Source: CAYSCZ01 sp051155775
GTDB lineage: Bacteria; Bacteroidota; Bacteroidia; Cytophagales; Cyclobacteriaceae
NCBI GenBank assembly: GCA_051155775.1
Contig: DAXETV010000006.1
Coordinates: forward strand, 1-64,000
Length of the DNA stretch: 64,000 nt
Direction of reading: 5' to 3'
Translations under genes and position numbers: made by a program
Shown: piece by piece, positions 35,178-44,340 of the stretch
How the letters are laid out: each line of letters starts with the position of its first letter
Position numbering within the stretch: the first letter of the stretch is position 1
The notes under the pieces: generated by a model
What the model was told of the DNA's origin: nothing
The model's input: the letters and a program-made list of their open reading frames with translations, nothing else
Databases searched by the model: none

Positions 35178-35658
35178 CTTTCTTCACCTCACTATCCCCT
35201 TCATTTTTATCTGCTCCACTATTTTTACTTTGATCCTCTTCTGTTGAAGCATCATCAGAACTGCCCGTTAGTACTTCCGGTAATTGCCGGGAAATATGGT
35301 GGTACCAATTGATCAATTTCTTAATGTCCGATACGTAAACCCTTGTTTCGTCATATTCCGGCAGGATATACCGCATAAAAGATTTCAATTCATCTGGTGC
35401 TGAACTTCCTGAAAGTCCCGTATCACCTTCAAATTCTTTATGTATCATTTTCATTACGTCCTTTAGTGGCCTTGAACCTTCTGCATCCGTAGTATAAATT
35501 GATATTTCGGACAAGATGGAAACTTTGGTATGCATGCTCGCAACCATTTTCTTTTTCTGTTCATCCAAAGATTCAAGGACCACACCTGTCCGCGTTGGTG
35601 TAAGTACTTTAAACAAACCACTTTTTCCTGAAACTGAAGCTAAATCTTTAAATTCCAT
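35170..35658 (-). CDS. DUF5606 family protein
   Basis: A 162-residue protein whose first about 130 residues match the Bacteroidota DUF5606 pattern (LASVSGKSGLFKVLTPTRTG, VVLESLDEQKKK, SEISIYTTDAEGSRPLKDV). The tail from about residue 132 is acidic and low in complexity (SSDDASTEEDQSKNSG). Function unknown; cytosolic. It begins the two-gene unit with the hypothetical helical protein, and a 142-base gap without visible features precedes it. Confidence 0.85.
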   Translation of the reverse strand: MEFKDLASVSGKSGLFKVLTPTRTGVVLESLDEQKKKMVASMHTKVSILSEISIYTTDAEGSRPLKDVMKMIHKEFEGDTGLSGSSAPDELKSFMRYILPEYDETRVYVSDIKKLINWYHHISRQLPEVLTGSSDDASTEEDQSKNSGADKNEGDSEVKKDE

Positions 35659-35800
35659 TGATCTGGTATAATTAACACAAAATAAACCGGTTAATCATAG
35701 GCCGGGTGCTAAAACTTACTTAGAGGTGATGTACAAAGAAAAGTAAAATATCTAAAAACAATTAATTGATCAAAGACTTATACAAGAGTAAAAATTTAGC

Positions 35801-36343
35801 ATGATAAATAAGTATCTATTTTTAACATGGTTGATCTTATTAAATCTTAATATTATGGCTCAGAAAACCTCCTTCCATGACTTTGAAATCAAAAAATTGA
35901 ATAGTGATGAAACACTTATGATGTCTGAGTTCAAAGGGAAATATATTCTTGCCGTTAATGTAGCTTCTGAATGTGGATATACCCCACAATATGAAGAGCT
36001 TCAAAAATTATCAAAAAAATATGAAAATCAGTTAGTAGTTATTGGTTTTCCATCCAATCAATTTGGCGGTCAGGAGCCGGGTTCTGAGTCAGTGATCCAA
36101 TCTTTTTGTAAAGCTAATTTTGGTGTGTCTTTCCCTATGACCACTAAAATTGATGTGAAGGGTAAAGACCAGCATGAGATCTATCAATGGTTAACCCAAA
36201 AAGAAAAAAATGGTAAAGATGATTACGTAGTTACCTGGAACTTTAATAAGTTCCTTATTAATAAAAATGGCCAACTTGTAAGTTACTTTCCCTCCTCTGT
36301 TAATCCCCTGGATGCTTCAATCATTGAAAATATTTTAAATTAA
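35801..36343 (+). CDS. Exported glutathione peroxidase family protein (cysteine type)
   Basis: A 180-residue thiol peroxidase with the catalytic Cys58 in VASECGYTPQY, Gln in FPSNQFGGQEPG and Trp/Asn in VTWNFNKF, which form the GPx site. It reduces peroxides, probably with thioredoxin rather than glutathione, as usual for bacterial Cys-GPx. A signal peptide (residues 1-20, ending NIMAQ) points to the periplasm, which is unusual for GPx but seen in Bacteroidota. Single gene. Confidence 0.92.
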   Translation: MINKYLFLTWLILLNLNIMAQKTSFHDFEIKKLNSDETLMMSEFKGKYILAVNVASECGYTPQYEELQKLSKKYENQLVVIGFPSNQFGGQEPGSESVIQSFCKANFGVSFPMTTKIDVKGKDQHEIYQWLTQKEKNGKDDYVVTWNFNKFLINKNGQLVSYFPSSVNPLDASIIENILN

Positions 36344-36441
36344 GCATTCTCTAACATTAATCAGCATCAAATAATATATCAGTCATTATTTACTGATAAA
36401 GTTAAGCTAATTTCGAGGATCGATTTAACTACGTCATCGTA

Positions 36442-37854
36442 ATGAATAGTGCTATAAAATTGATCCTATCTGTTGGCATACCCTTACTTATTCTGATTAT
36501 TCCAACATCGTTGTTACCGCTCGAGGGCATTACGGTTGTGGAACACCGGGTGATTGCCATATTCTTCATGGCCGCTTTATTCTGGATACTTGAGCCAATA
36601 CCTATTTATGCAACATCTCTTTTAATAATCTTACTTGAGTTGGTTATGGTATCCAACAAGGGGTTAAATTTTCTTGTACGCTCAGAAAGCGAATCTTTTG
36701 GCTCATTAATCAAGTACCAGGATATCCTGGGGACATTTGCTTCCCCGATAATCATTTTATTTTTAGGGGGCTTTTTTCTGGCGATGGCTGCTACCAAGTA
36801 CCGGCTAGACCAAAACCTGGCAAAGGTTTTACTTAGGCCATTTGGGCAAAAACCTACGATGGTTATGATGGGCATTATGATTATTACTGCCATCTTTTCG
36901 ATGTTCATGAGCAATACTGCCACCACCGCCATGATGTTATCTATACTCACACCTGTACTGGCTCTTTTCCAAACCAATGATACCGGTAAAATAGCCTTTA
37001 CATTATCAGTTCCGGTCGCAGCTAACATTGGAGGAATAGGCACACCCATAGGTACACCTCCCAATGCTGTAGCACTTAAATATCTTACAGGAGAAAACGT
37101 TGTTTCATTTTCTGAATGGATGGTATTTGCGGTGCCATACGTGATAATCTTATTGATCATCGGTTGGTTCTTTTTAAAAGTAATTTTCCCAATATCTACT
37201 CCTGAGATCACACTGAAAATCCGCGGCAGCTGGCTTAGAAACAGACGGGCGTATATCGTCTATACAACCTTTAGCCTCACCATCTTGCTTTGGTTAACTG
37301 ATTTTTTGCATGGTATGAACTCCTATGTAGTAGCCATGATACCCGTTGCCGTATTCTCTGCATCCAGCATCATCACTAAAAATGATCTTAAAAATATCAG
37401 TTGGGACGTTTTATGGCTGGTATCAGGTGGCATAGCTCTTGGTTTAGCGTTAGATAAAAGTGGGTTAGCACAGAGAATTATCGAAAGTATCCCTTTCGGG
37501 GATTTTTCTCCGGTTATAATTATCGTATCGATCACACTGGTAGCTGCGGTTATGGCAAATTTCATGTCTAATACAGCCACGGCTAACCTATTATTACCAT
37601 TAGTAGCTGTTCTAGGCACATCAATAACCACACTTGAACCACTCGGGGGAGGTATGATGGTGATTTTATCCGTTACGATTGCCTGCTCAATGGGTATGGC
37701 TTTACCCATAAGTACCCCTCCAAATGCATTAGCTTTTGGGACCGGTTTATTCCAAACCAAACAAATGGCGAGCATTGGTGTGGTTATCGCTTCATTAGGA
37801 ATGATTCTGAATTATCTATTGATGTACATACTAAACACGGTAAATTTCTTTTAA
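36442..37854 (+). CDS. SLC13/DASS family sodium-coupled anion permease
   Basis: A 470-residue membrane protein with about 11-12 hydrophobic helices. Two inverted-repeat substrate/sodium motifs are visible: SNTATTAMML with IGTPPNAVAL in the first half, and SNTATANLLL with ISTPPNALAFGTG in the second. Family members import dicarboxylates or sulfate with sodium. The gene ends 6 bases before a histidine kinase gene and is probably co-transcribed with it, so its substrate may be the sensed signal. Confidence 0.92.
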   Translation: MNSAIKLILSVGIPLLILIIPTSLLPLEGITVVEHRVIAIFFMAALFWILEPIPIYATSLLIILLELVMVSNKGLNFLVRSESESFGSLIKYQDILGTFASPIIILFLGGFFLAMAATKYRLDQNLAKVLLRPFGQKPTMVMMGIMIITAIFSMFMSNTATTAMMLSILTPVLALFQTNDTGKIAFTLSVPVAANIGGIGTPIGTPPNAVALKYLTGENVVSFSEWMVFAVPYVIILLIIGWFFLKVIFPISTPEITLKIRGSWLRNRRAYIVYTTFSLTILLWLTDFLHGMNSYVVAMIPVAVFSASSIITKNDLKNISWDVLWLVSGGIALGLALDKSGLAQRIIESIPFGDFSPVIIIVSITLVAAVMANFMSNTATANLLLPLVAVLGTSITTLEPLGGGMMVILSVTIACSMGMALPISTPPNALAFGTGLFQTKQMASIGVVIASLGMILNYLLMYILNTVNFF

Positions 37855-37860
37855 GAAAAT

Positions 37861-39213
37861 ATGAGCGAACCTGTAAATTTCGAATGGCTGAAAAGGAATT
37901 ATTTCTCTAATCCTGAGAAACAGATTAAACTCAGAAAAGGAGAGATCTTACTTGAACAAAATCAAAAGAACAAAAAACTGTTCTTGGTATTGAAAGGTCG
38001 CTTGCAAGGGTATTTACCAGATGAAATGTTAAGTGAATACCCAATCTTCGAATCCGCGAAGGATCGATTTATTGGTGTCTATAGTTACTTCTCAGAAGAA
38101 AGTGTTAGTTATTCCAGGGTCATAGCTGCTGAAGACTCTACCGTAGCTTACTACGATAGACCACTTGCCCAACATGATAAAGGTGAATATGAAAAGTTAA
38201 TGCCTTTTCTGATGTCAGTGGTGGTTAACGAACTGTCTTCCCGGCAGAACTTTGCCCGTCATATGGCCAAGGAAAGGCATCAGGACCTGAAGAAATTGTT
38301 GCAGGCTGAGAAAATGGCCACCCTGGGTCAAATGGCGGCAGGACTGGCTCATGAATTAAATAATTCAGTAGGCGTCATTGTCAGCAACCTTGATCAGTTA
38401 GAAGAGTATTTAGATGAAAACATCAAAAACATAGGCAAGGAGTATTTTGAGATTTACGAGTCGGGGAAAGAAAGGGGGAAGTTCATTTCCAGCGCTGAGG
38501 CAAGACAATTAAGGAAATCTTATGAAAAAGAATTAAATATTGATTCTCCGGTTATTAGGAAGCTAACTAAAACTGGTATAGATGCTAAAAGCATAAAATT
38601 ATACCTTAAAAGTAAAAAATTATCAGCAGAAAAAATTTATGATACCTGGGAGCTCGGTTGCACACTTTATGACATGAAAATAGCTGCGAGGCACTCCAGC
38701 AATGTAGTCCATTCGGTAAAAGAATTGGGAGGGAAAGAAATGGCATGGTCTAAAGAGGTAGATATAAACCAAACCTTACATGAGGCTTTGGTGATCGTTG
38801 GAGGGTTAGTCAAAAAAGTATCCACCGAAATCAAATATGAAGATTTACCACTTATTGAAGCCTGTCCCGGTGAATTAATTCAGGTATGGATCAATCTTAT
38901 TAAAAATGCTGTGGAAGCCATGCTGATCAATAAAACGGATAACCCGGTATTAAAAGTAATAACACAAAAAGAAGAAGGCGTGCTGGGCGTTACCATTGGT
39001 GATAATGGTCCAGGTGTACCGGATAAAATAAAAAACCAAATATTCGAACCCAGCTTTACCACAAAAATTGGCGGGTTATCATTTGGCCTGGGATTAGGAC
39101 TAACTATTGCCCAGCGTATAATCAATGAGCATAACGGAAGTATCCGGCTTGAAAGTCAGAAAGGAAATACTGAATTTACTGTTTCAATACCTATAACAAA
39201 TCATTATGGATAA
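37861..39213 (+). CDS. Histidine kinase with N-terminal cyclic-nucleotide-binding-like domain
   Basis: A 450-residue soluble kinase. Residues about 15-115 look like a cNMP-binding/CRP-type beta roll (IKLRKGEILLEQNQKNKKLFLVLKG). The HisKA helix contains His164 in GLAHELNNS, where the usual HExxNP proline is serine. A helical insertion (about 185-275) separates it from the HATPase domain (WINLIKNAVEAM, IGDNGPGVPD, FEPSFTTK, FGLGLGLTIAQ). No membrane helix, so it senses inside the cell, perhaps the preceding permease. It overlaps the response regulator by 8 bases. Confidence 0.9.
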   Translation: MSEPVNFEWLKRNYFSNPEKQIKLRKGEILLEQNQKNKKLFLVLKGRLQGYLPDEMLSEYPIFESAKDRFIGVYSYFSEESVSYSRVIAAEDSTVAYYDRPLAQHDKGEYEKLMPFLMSVVVNELSSRQNFARHMAKERHQDLKKLLQAEKMATLGQMAAGLAHELNNSVGVIVSNLDQLEEYLDENIKNIGKEYFEIYESGKERGKFISSAEARQLRKSYEKELNIDSPVIRKLTKTGIDAKSIKLYLKSKKLSAEKIYDTWELGCTLYDMKIAARHSSNVVHSVKELGGKEMAWSKEVDINQTLHEALVIVGGLVKKVSTEIKYEDLPLIEACPGELIQVWINLIKNAVEAMLINKTDNPVLKVITQKEEGVLGVTIGDNGPGVPDKIKNQIFEPSFTTKIGGLSFGLGLGLTIAQRIINEHNGSIRLESQKGNTEFTVSIPITNHYG

Positions 39214-39688
39214 GCTTTATATCATTTGTGTTGATGATCAACGTGAGGTATTAAGTGCACTAACTGAAGACCTCGAACCGCTGGAAGGACAAATTCTTCT
39301 TGAAGAGTGTGAATCTGCCGATGAAGCCTGGGACTTGCTAGATGAAATTGATGCCCAGGGTGATCATGCTGCGATTATTATTTCCGATCATGTGATGCCT
39401 GGTACCAGTGGCGTGGAGTTTTTATCTGAACTAAAAAAAGATGGCCGGTTTGATAAATCGAAAAAAATTCTGTTGACCGGACTAGCCACCCACCAGGACA
39501 CCATAAAAGCAATCAACCAGGCCGGACTGGATAATTATATTGAGAAACCATGGAACAAGCATGAGCTTATTTCTACCATTAAAAAATTACTGACCATTTA
39601 TATAATCTCTGTTGGATTGGATTATTCCCATTTCAGTACAATCACCGACTCCGATACATTATTCACTATATTAAGGTCAGATACTTAA
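39206..39688 (+). CDS. Single-domain response regulator
   Basis: A 160-residue receiver. Acidic pair Asp10/Asp11 (ICVDDQ), phospho-acceptor Asp61 (IIISDHVMPG), Thr91 (ILLTGL) and Lys114 (YIEKPW) are all present. Residues about 125-160 form a short tail without a DNA-binding or enzymatic domain. Its 8-base overlap with the kinase gene marks it as the cognate partner; the output must be through another protein. Confidence 0.92.
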   Translation: MDKLYIICVDDQREVLSALTEDLEPLEGQILLEECESADEAWDLLDEIDAQGDHAAIIISDHVMPGTSGVEFLSELKKDGRFDKSKKILLTGLATHQDTIKAINQAGLDNYIEKPWNKHELISTIKKLLTIYIISVGLDYSHFSTITDSDTLFTILRSDT

Positions 39689-39899
39689 TTGGGTTTAATT
39701 AAAGTTTACCTATTTAAATATTTATATTATTACCTATGCGATAAATACTAATCAAGTAGAGCCTTATTGAATTTTTACCAAATATTGTATTAGGCTATGC
39801 TTAAGACCCCGTACTAAAAATCCACCTTTAAAACTATTTTAGCGTATTTAATACAATCTATGGATTTATCATAGGTCAATAAATAACATTATGAACAAT

Positions 39900-41150
39900 A
39901 TGAAAAGAGTTGTAATTACAGGATTAGGCGCAATAACCCCCCTGGGAAATACAGTGGAAGGTTTCTGGGAGAATATCAAAGCAGGTAAAAGTGGTGCCCG
40001 ACCTATTTCCAAATTTGATGCTTCCAGGTTCAAAACGCGGTTCGCATGCGAAGTTGATAATTTTGATCCACTGCAATACCTAAGAAAAAAAGACCTAAGA
40101 AAATATGACCTGTTCACCCAATATGCAATAGCAGGGTCCGATGATTCAATAAAAGATGCCGGACTTGATTTTAGCACCTATGATATTAACCAACTAAGTC
40201 GAGTTGGTGTTGTCTGGGCATCTGGAAATGGTGGTATCAGAACATTTGAGGAGCAGGTAAAAGAATATTACGAAGGAGACGGGACGCCACGTTTCAATCC
40301 ATATTTCATCCCCAAAATGATCCTGGATATTGCAGCAGGAGTAATATCCATAAGAAACAAATTACATGGGCCAAACTTTTGTACGGTGTCTGCCTGTGCT
40401 TCTTCCAACAATGCCATAGCAAGTGCTTTTGATATCATAAGGCTTGGAAAAGCAGACATTATGATCTCTGGTGGCTCTGAAGCAGCAATTACCGAATCAG
40501 CGGTAGGTGGCTTTTCTGCAGCAAAAGCACTATCCACCAATAACGACAATTATCTTACAGCTTCCCGTCCATTTGATACAAGCAGGGATGGATTCATTAT
40601 TGGAGAAGGGGCAGCCTCCCTAATTTTAGAAGAATACGAACATGCAAAAGCCAGAGGAGCTAATATTTATGCCGAAATATTGGGTAGTGGAATGGCAGGA
40701 GATGCTTACCACCTTACTGGTACACCGGAGAACGGCATAGGAGCAATGTTTGGCATGAAAGCAGCACTTCATGATGCTCAACTAACTCCGGACAAAATAG
40801 ATTACATCAATACCCATGCTACCTCAACACCACTTGGAGACCTAAGCGAACTAAACGGTATAGCACAGGTATTCAAGAATCAATCGAATTTTTTAATTAG
40901 CGCCACAAAATCAATGACCGGCCATTTGCTTGGTGCCGCCGGGGCTTTGGAAGCTATTGTATCCGTATTATCAGTTAAACATGACTTTATCCCCGCCACC
41001 ATCAATACGAATGATCTTGATCCCAAAATTCCAGAAGGTTTAAAAATCGTTATTGATGAAGGCATTGAAAAACCCGTTAATTATACCTTAAATAATACGT
41101 TTGGTTTTGGAGGCCATGTAGCCAGTACCATTTTCAAAAAATTTGATTGA
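39900..41150 (+). CDS. fabF: Beta-ketoacyl-ACP synthase II (FabF)
   Basis: A 416-residue condensing enzyme from ATG 39900 (MKRVVITGLGAITPLG); an ATG three codons earlier is possible. The triad is Cys166 in TVSACASSNN, His in INTHATSTPLGD and His in SMTGHLLGAAG, with the GFGGHV loop near the C-terminus. It elongates acyl-ACP with malonyl-ACP. It stands alone, without acpP or other fab genes, after a 200-base AT-rich gap in which I see no feature. Such orphan KAS II copies can serve special lipids. Confidence 0.92.
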   Translation: MKRVVITGLGAITPLGNTVEGFWENIKAGKSGARPISKFDASRFKTRFACEVDNFDPLQYLRKKDLRKYDLFTQYAIAGSDDSIKDAGLDFSTYDINQLSRVGVVWASGNGGIRTFEEQVKEYYEGDGTPRFNPYFIPKMILDIAAGVISIRNKLHGPNFCTVSACASSNNAIASAFDIIRLGKADIMISGGSEAAITESAVGGFSAAKALSTNNDNYLTASRPFDTSRDGFIIGEGAASLILEEYEHAKARGANIYAEILGSGMAGDAYHLTGTPENGIGAMFGMKAALHDAQLTPDKIDYINTHATSTPLGDLSELNGIAQVFKNQSNFLISATKSMTGHLLGAAGALEAIVSVLSVKHDFIPATINTNDLDPKIPEGLKIVIDEGIEKPVNYTLNNTFGFGGHVASTIFKKFD

Positions 41151-41281
41151 CCATGAATTAAATTCTGTAATTACTTATTCCTAAATAACTTATATCGTTA
41201 ACTTCATTCTAGGTTAACACTTTTGCTCCGGAGGAACAAAAAATATATGGTGCCTATGGAACCTTCTTCAATGTAAATAAT

Positions 41282-41893
41282 ATGAAGTATTTAGTATTAA
41301 TTGCTGTTATTATAGGCTTTATCGGAATTATATACTGGTTAACAGTTGACAAAGAGCATCCGTCCATCACTAACGTCTCAATAAAACCCGATGAACTGCT
41401 AGAGTATGCCAGTGAAGATATTCGGAAAAATTACTATGGTACCAGCCTGGTGCATATACAAAAGGCTATAAATATGATGAGATTGCTCGAAAAAGATGCT
41501 GATTCTATGAGCATCATTGCTATAGAAAAAGCCATCGTTGATTTAGAAATCATTGAAAAAGAAATAGCAAAGAAAAATATTGACGAAGATCAAATTTATC
41601 AGGCATTTGTAAATGCCTTAAATTCTTTAGCATTTGCTGAATTAAGAATTTCTGAAGAATACACGAAAATTGGAAAAGAAAAGGAAGCAGGCTATGCAAT
41701 GGGTTATGCTATACGCCACTTACAATCCGCAAGACACTTCGCCAAAGGCGAAGAAAAGAACCTGGAGGAAAAGGTCTACCTGGAAATAGATTCTTTGATG
41801 AATTCCGGCATAAAAGATAGTGAAGCCTTTATTAGCGAACTAAATAGAATCATTCTGGAAATTGATACTGGTTTTCTTGAAGCGTATCATTAA
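41282..41893 (+). CDS. Membrane-anchored helical protein, tandem paralog A
   Basis: A 203-residue protein with one N-terminal membrane helix (residues 3-21, LVLIAVIIGFIGIIYWL) and a helical extracytoplasmic part. It is a paralog of the next gene, with exactly the same length; shared blocks are IKPDELLEYASE, IRKNYYGTS, DADSMS/DTDSMS, a central EIAK helix pair, SARHFAKG and ELNRIILEID. The family is unknown; the regular helices suggest a helical-bundle fold. A small palindrome (CTCCGGAG at 41226-41233) lies 48 bases upstream. Confidence 0.78.
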   Translation: MKYLVLIAVIIGFIGIIYWLTVDKEHPSITNVSIKPDELLEYASEDIRKNYYGTSLVHIQKAINMMRLLEKDADSMSIIAIEKAIVDLEIIEKEIAKKNIDEDQIYQAFVNALNSLAFAELRISEEYTKIGKEKEAGYAMGYAIRHLQSARHFAKGEEKNLEEKVYLEIDSLMNSGIKDSEAFISELNRIILEIDTGFLEAYH

Positions 41894-42030
41894 CTAATTT
41901 TTGAACCGATATTTTTAGCACTTATAATAAAACATCTCCAACAAATATTAAACCTATTTAATTATTTAAATAGAGTCATTTTGATATAAAAGGTTAAGAA
42001 ACTCTTGACCGTATTAAAAAAATTCAAAAC

Positions 42031-42642
42031 ATGAAATATTTATTATTAACCTTACTCTTTATGGGTCTGACTGGGCTTTTTGTGTGGGTAGATAATGACG
42101 AGAAGCACCCCACAATCAATGATATTGCCGTTAAGCCCGACGAACTTTTGGAGTATGCAAGCGAAACCATTCGCAAAAATTATTATGGTACAAGTGTGGT
42201 ACAAATTCAAAAAGCTATTAAAGCAATGAAAATGATCCAAAGAGATACAGATTCTATGAGCGATATAGTAATAGAAAAAGCTATTGTTGAATTAGAGATA
42301 ATTTCAAAAGAAATAGCAAAAGACAGGATCGACAAGGATCAAATCTATGAAACATTTGTTAACGCATTAAATGCGCTGGCCTACACCCAACTGAGGATTT
42401 CTCGAAAATATGTAAAAACCGATGAATTAGAAGAAGCGGCCTATGCTATGAACCATGCCATACATCATTTGAAAACAGCCCGTCATTTTGCTAAAGGTAA
42501 ACGCAAAGATCTGGAAGAAGAAGTGTACATACAGATTGATTCTTTAATGAATACTGGCTTAAATGATAAAGAACTTTTTATAAATGAACTAAATCGGATA
42601 ATTCTTGAAATTGATATTGGTTTTCTAAAAGAATATCACTAA
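42031..42642 (+). CDS. Membrane-anchored helical protein, tandem paralog B
   Basis: A 203-residue protein, paralog of the preceding gene and aligned with it without length change. The N-terminal helix (residues 3-19, YLLLTLLFMGLTGLFVW) is followed by VKPDELLEYASE, IRKNYYGTS, DTDSMSD, TARHFAKG and LNRIILEIDIGF. The 138-base gap to copy A shows no shared upstream sequence, so each may have its own promoter. Function unknown. Confidence 0.78.
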   Translation: MKYLLLTLLFMGLTGLFVWVDNDEKHPTINDIAVKPDELLEYASETIRKNYYGTSVVQIQKAIKAMKMIQRDTDSMSDIVIEKAIVELEIISKEIAKDRIDKDQIYETFVNALNALAYTQLRISRKYVKTDELEEAAYAMNHAIHHLKTARHFAKGKRKDLEEEVYIQIDSLMNTGLNDKELFINELNRIILEIDIGFLKEYH

Positions 42643-42820
42643 TTGACATTTTGAAATCATAACTATCTCGGTAAATAATAACGGTTATATCATAAAAATC
42701 CGATGATGACAGCCGTCCGTTAAGTAATATTTATCCCTGTATTAAATATCTCCTAACTTTATCATAGTCTACTTTTAAAGGCATATATTTTGTCAAATTT
42801 GTATCGAAAATCACAAACCC

Positions 42821-44110
42821 ATGAAATCAACCATATTATTATTATTTGTATTTATTTCAGCTGTTGCTTTTGGTCAGAATTACCCGGAAGACCCGGAATT
42901 AAATGATCTTACGATCAAAAAAGAGGCCTATTATCGTCAGTTCATGAAAGCTAAAGAATATGATAAAGCCAGGGCACCGCTTCAGTGGATATATAAAAAT
43001 GTTCCTGACTTTCACGAATCAATTTATATGAAAGGTGCTCAATTGTATGAGGCTTTGTACACAAACACCGACGACCCTAAACTAAAAAATCAGTTTATGG
43101 ACACAGTGCTCTGGACTTATGACCAGAGAAATAAATACTTTGGAGACACTAAAAAGGTATTAAATAGAAAAGCATACACAGCTTTTAAATATTATTACAA
43201 AACACCGCAAAAATTTGATAAAGTCTATAGCCTATATGAAGATATCTTTAATAACAATGAGCAAGACCTGGTAAGATATAATCTTGTGCCGTTAATGAGC
43301 TTAGCCGCTAACTACCATAAAGCTAAGCCTGAAGAATTCCCGTTGGAGCAGTTACTGGAAACATATGATGTTATCTCGGCATCTGCTGATTATTTGACAG
43401 AAAAAGGACAGCAAATAGATAAATTAAAAAGTGATATAGACAAAGTTGATGCCTTGCTTACCTCCACCATAGATTTATCATGTGAATTCATAAAAGAAAA
43501 TTTGGCTTCAAAACTTACTGAAGAGGACTTAGGACTGGCAAAAAAGATCGTTCGGTACGCTCTATCTTCCGGTTGCTCCAATGAGCCATACTTCATAACG
43601 GCAGCTGAGATGGTATATGCGAATGATCCACAACCAGGATTAGCCCGTGCCATTGGTGATAAATATCTGGTTTCAAAAAATTATCAACAAGCCCTGGAAT
43701 ATTATGATAAGGCGTTAGATGGCGATCTGAAATCCGACTCAAAGTTTAAAGTCCTACTCAACAAAGCAAAAGCAAATAGATATCTTGGAAAGAAATCCGC
43801 AGCAAGAGCACTGGCCTATGAGGCCGTTAAAATTAATCCCTCAAATACAGAGCCTTATAATTTGATCGGAGATATGTATTTTACAAGCTTTGAAGATTGT
43901 AAGAAAGGTGTAAGCAAAGTTGAGGACAGAGCAATCTTTATAGCTGCTTATGAAATGTATAAAAAAGCCGGAAATTCAGGCCAGATGAGCGCAGCCAAAG
44001 AACAATTTCCTTCTATGGAAGAAATATTTAGTGATGAATATGAAGTTGGCCAATCGGTTGAAATTGATTGCTGGATTAATACTTCAGTTACCCTTTCCAA
44101 AAGGGACTAG
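42821..44110 (+). CDS. Exported TPR-repeat protein
   Basis: A 429-residue protein with a signal peptide (residues 1-19, ending VAFGQ) and tetratricopeptide-like helical pairs. The clearest are YYRQFMKAKEYDKARAPLQW near residue 39 and YLVSKNYQQALEYYDKALDG near 284-303, then KAKANRYLGKKSAARALAYEA. Bacteroidota encode related TPR proteins in outer-membrane and secretion contexts, but no specific partner is visible. It is unrelated in sequence to the two preceding paralogs. Cys-rich spots (LSCEF, SSGCSNE, FEDCKKG) could form disulfides. Confidence 0.82.
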   Translation: MKSTILLLFVFISAVAFGQNYPEDPELNDLTIKKEAYYRQFMKAKEYDKARAPLQWIYKNVPDFHESIYMKGAQLYEALYTNTDDPKLKNQFMDTVLWTYDQRNKYFGDTKKVLNRKAYTAFKYYYKTPQKFDKVYSLYEDIFNNNEQDLVRYNLVPLMSLAANYHKAKPEEFPLEQLLETYDVISASADYLTEKGQQIDKLKSDIDKVDALLTSTIDLSCEFIKENLASKLTEEDLGLAKKIVRYALSSGCSNEPYFITAAEMVYANDPQPGLARAIGDKYLVSKNYQQALEYYDKALDGDLKSDSKFKVLLNKAKANRYLGKKSAARALAYEAVKINPSNTEPYNLIGDMYFTSFEDCKKGVSKVEDRAIFIAAYEMYKKAGNSGQMSAAKEQFPSMEEIFSDEYEVGQSVEIDCWINTSVTLSKRD

Positions 44111-44194
44111 TAATTTATTTAGGCAGATTTAGGTATTTTCACTGATTTAATTTATTTGATCAGTCTTTAAATTAGTTCAATAATTCAATCAGTG

Positions 44195-44287
44195 ATGAAC
44201 AAAGTGAATGACTTAAAAGCATTGTTAGTAGCGTGGGGAGGATATTTATTCTTAATCTTTACTTTATTTATCCTCTTCACAAATTAA
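44195..44287 (+). CDS. 30-residue single-helix membrane microprotein
   Basis: ATG 44195 to TAA 44285-44287 encodes a short polar start (MNKVNDLKALLVAWGG) and one long hydrophobic helix (YLFLIFTLFILF) ending TN. The stop abuts a perfect 10-base-pair hairpin, as expected for the end of a real transcript. It is below usual length cut-offs. No family is recognised; it could be a tiny subunit of a membrane complex. Confidence 0.45.
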   Translation: MNKVNDLKALLVAWGGYLFLIFTLFILFTN

Positions 44288-44313
44288 AAGAGGGATACTT
44301 TTCTATCCCTCTT
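44288..44313 (+). terminator. Perfect hairpin terminator between convergent genes
   Basis: AAGAGGGATA (44288-44297), loop CTTTTC, TATCCCTCTT (44304-44313), followed by CTTTATT. The ten-pair stem starts directly after the microprotein stop and lies 28 bases from the end of the convergent htrA gene. It can end transcripts from the left; the A-rich left flank allows it to work in the other direction as well. Confidence 0.7.
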
Positions 44314-44340
44314 CTTTATTATTCCACAGAAAATTTACTA

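Noticed and set aside
36606..37211. 201-codon minus-strand frame opposite the SLC13 gene
   Set aside because: Its hydrophobic character mirrors the membrane helices on the coding strand; the SLC13 frame has clear family motifs.
37323..37775. 150-codon minus-strand frame opposite the SLC13 gene
   Set aside because: Antisense shadow with the same explanation as the preceding one.
39721..39890. Possible small RNA in the gap before fabF
   Set aside because: AT-rich, with only a weak AGCCT/AGGCT pairing and no promoter or terminator.
41221..41241. Palindromic TTTTG-CTCCGGAG-CAAAA upstream of paralog A
   Set aside because: Pairing is imperfect, and no similar site precedes paralog B; not strong enough for an operator call.
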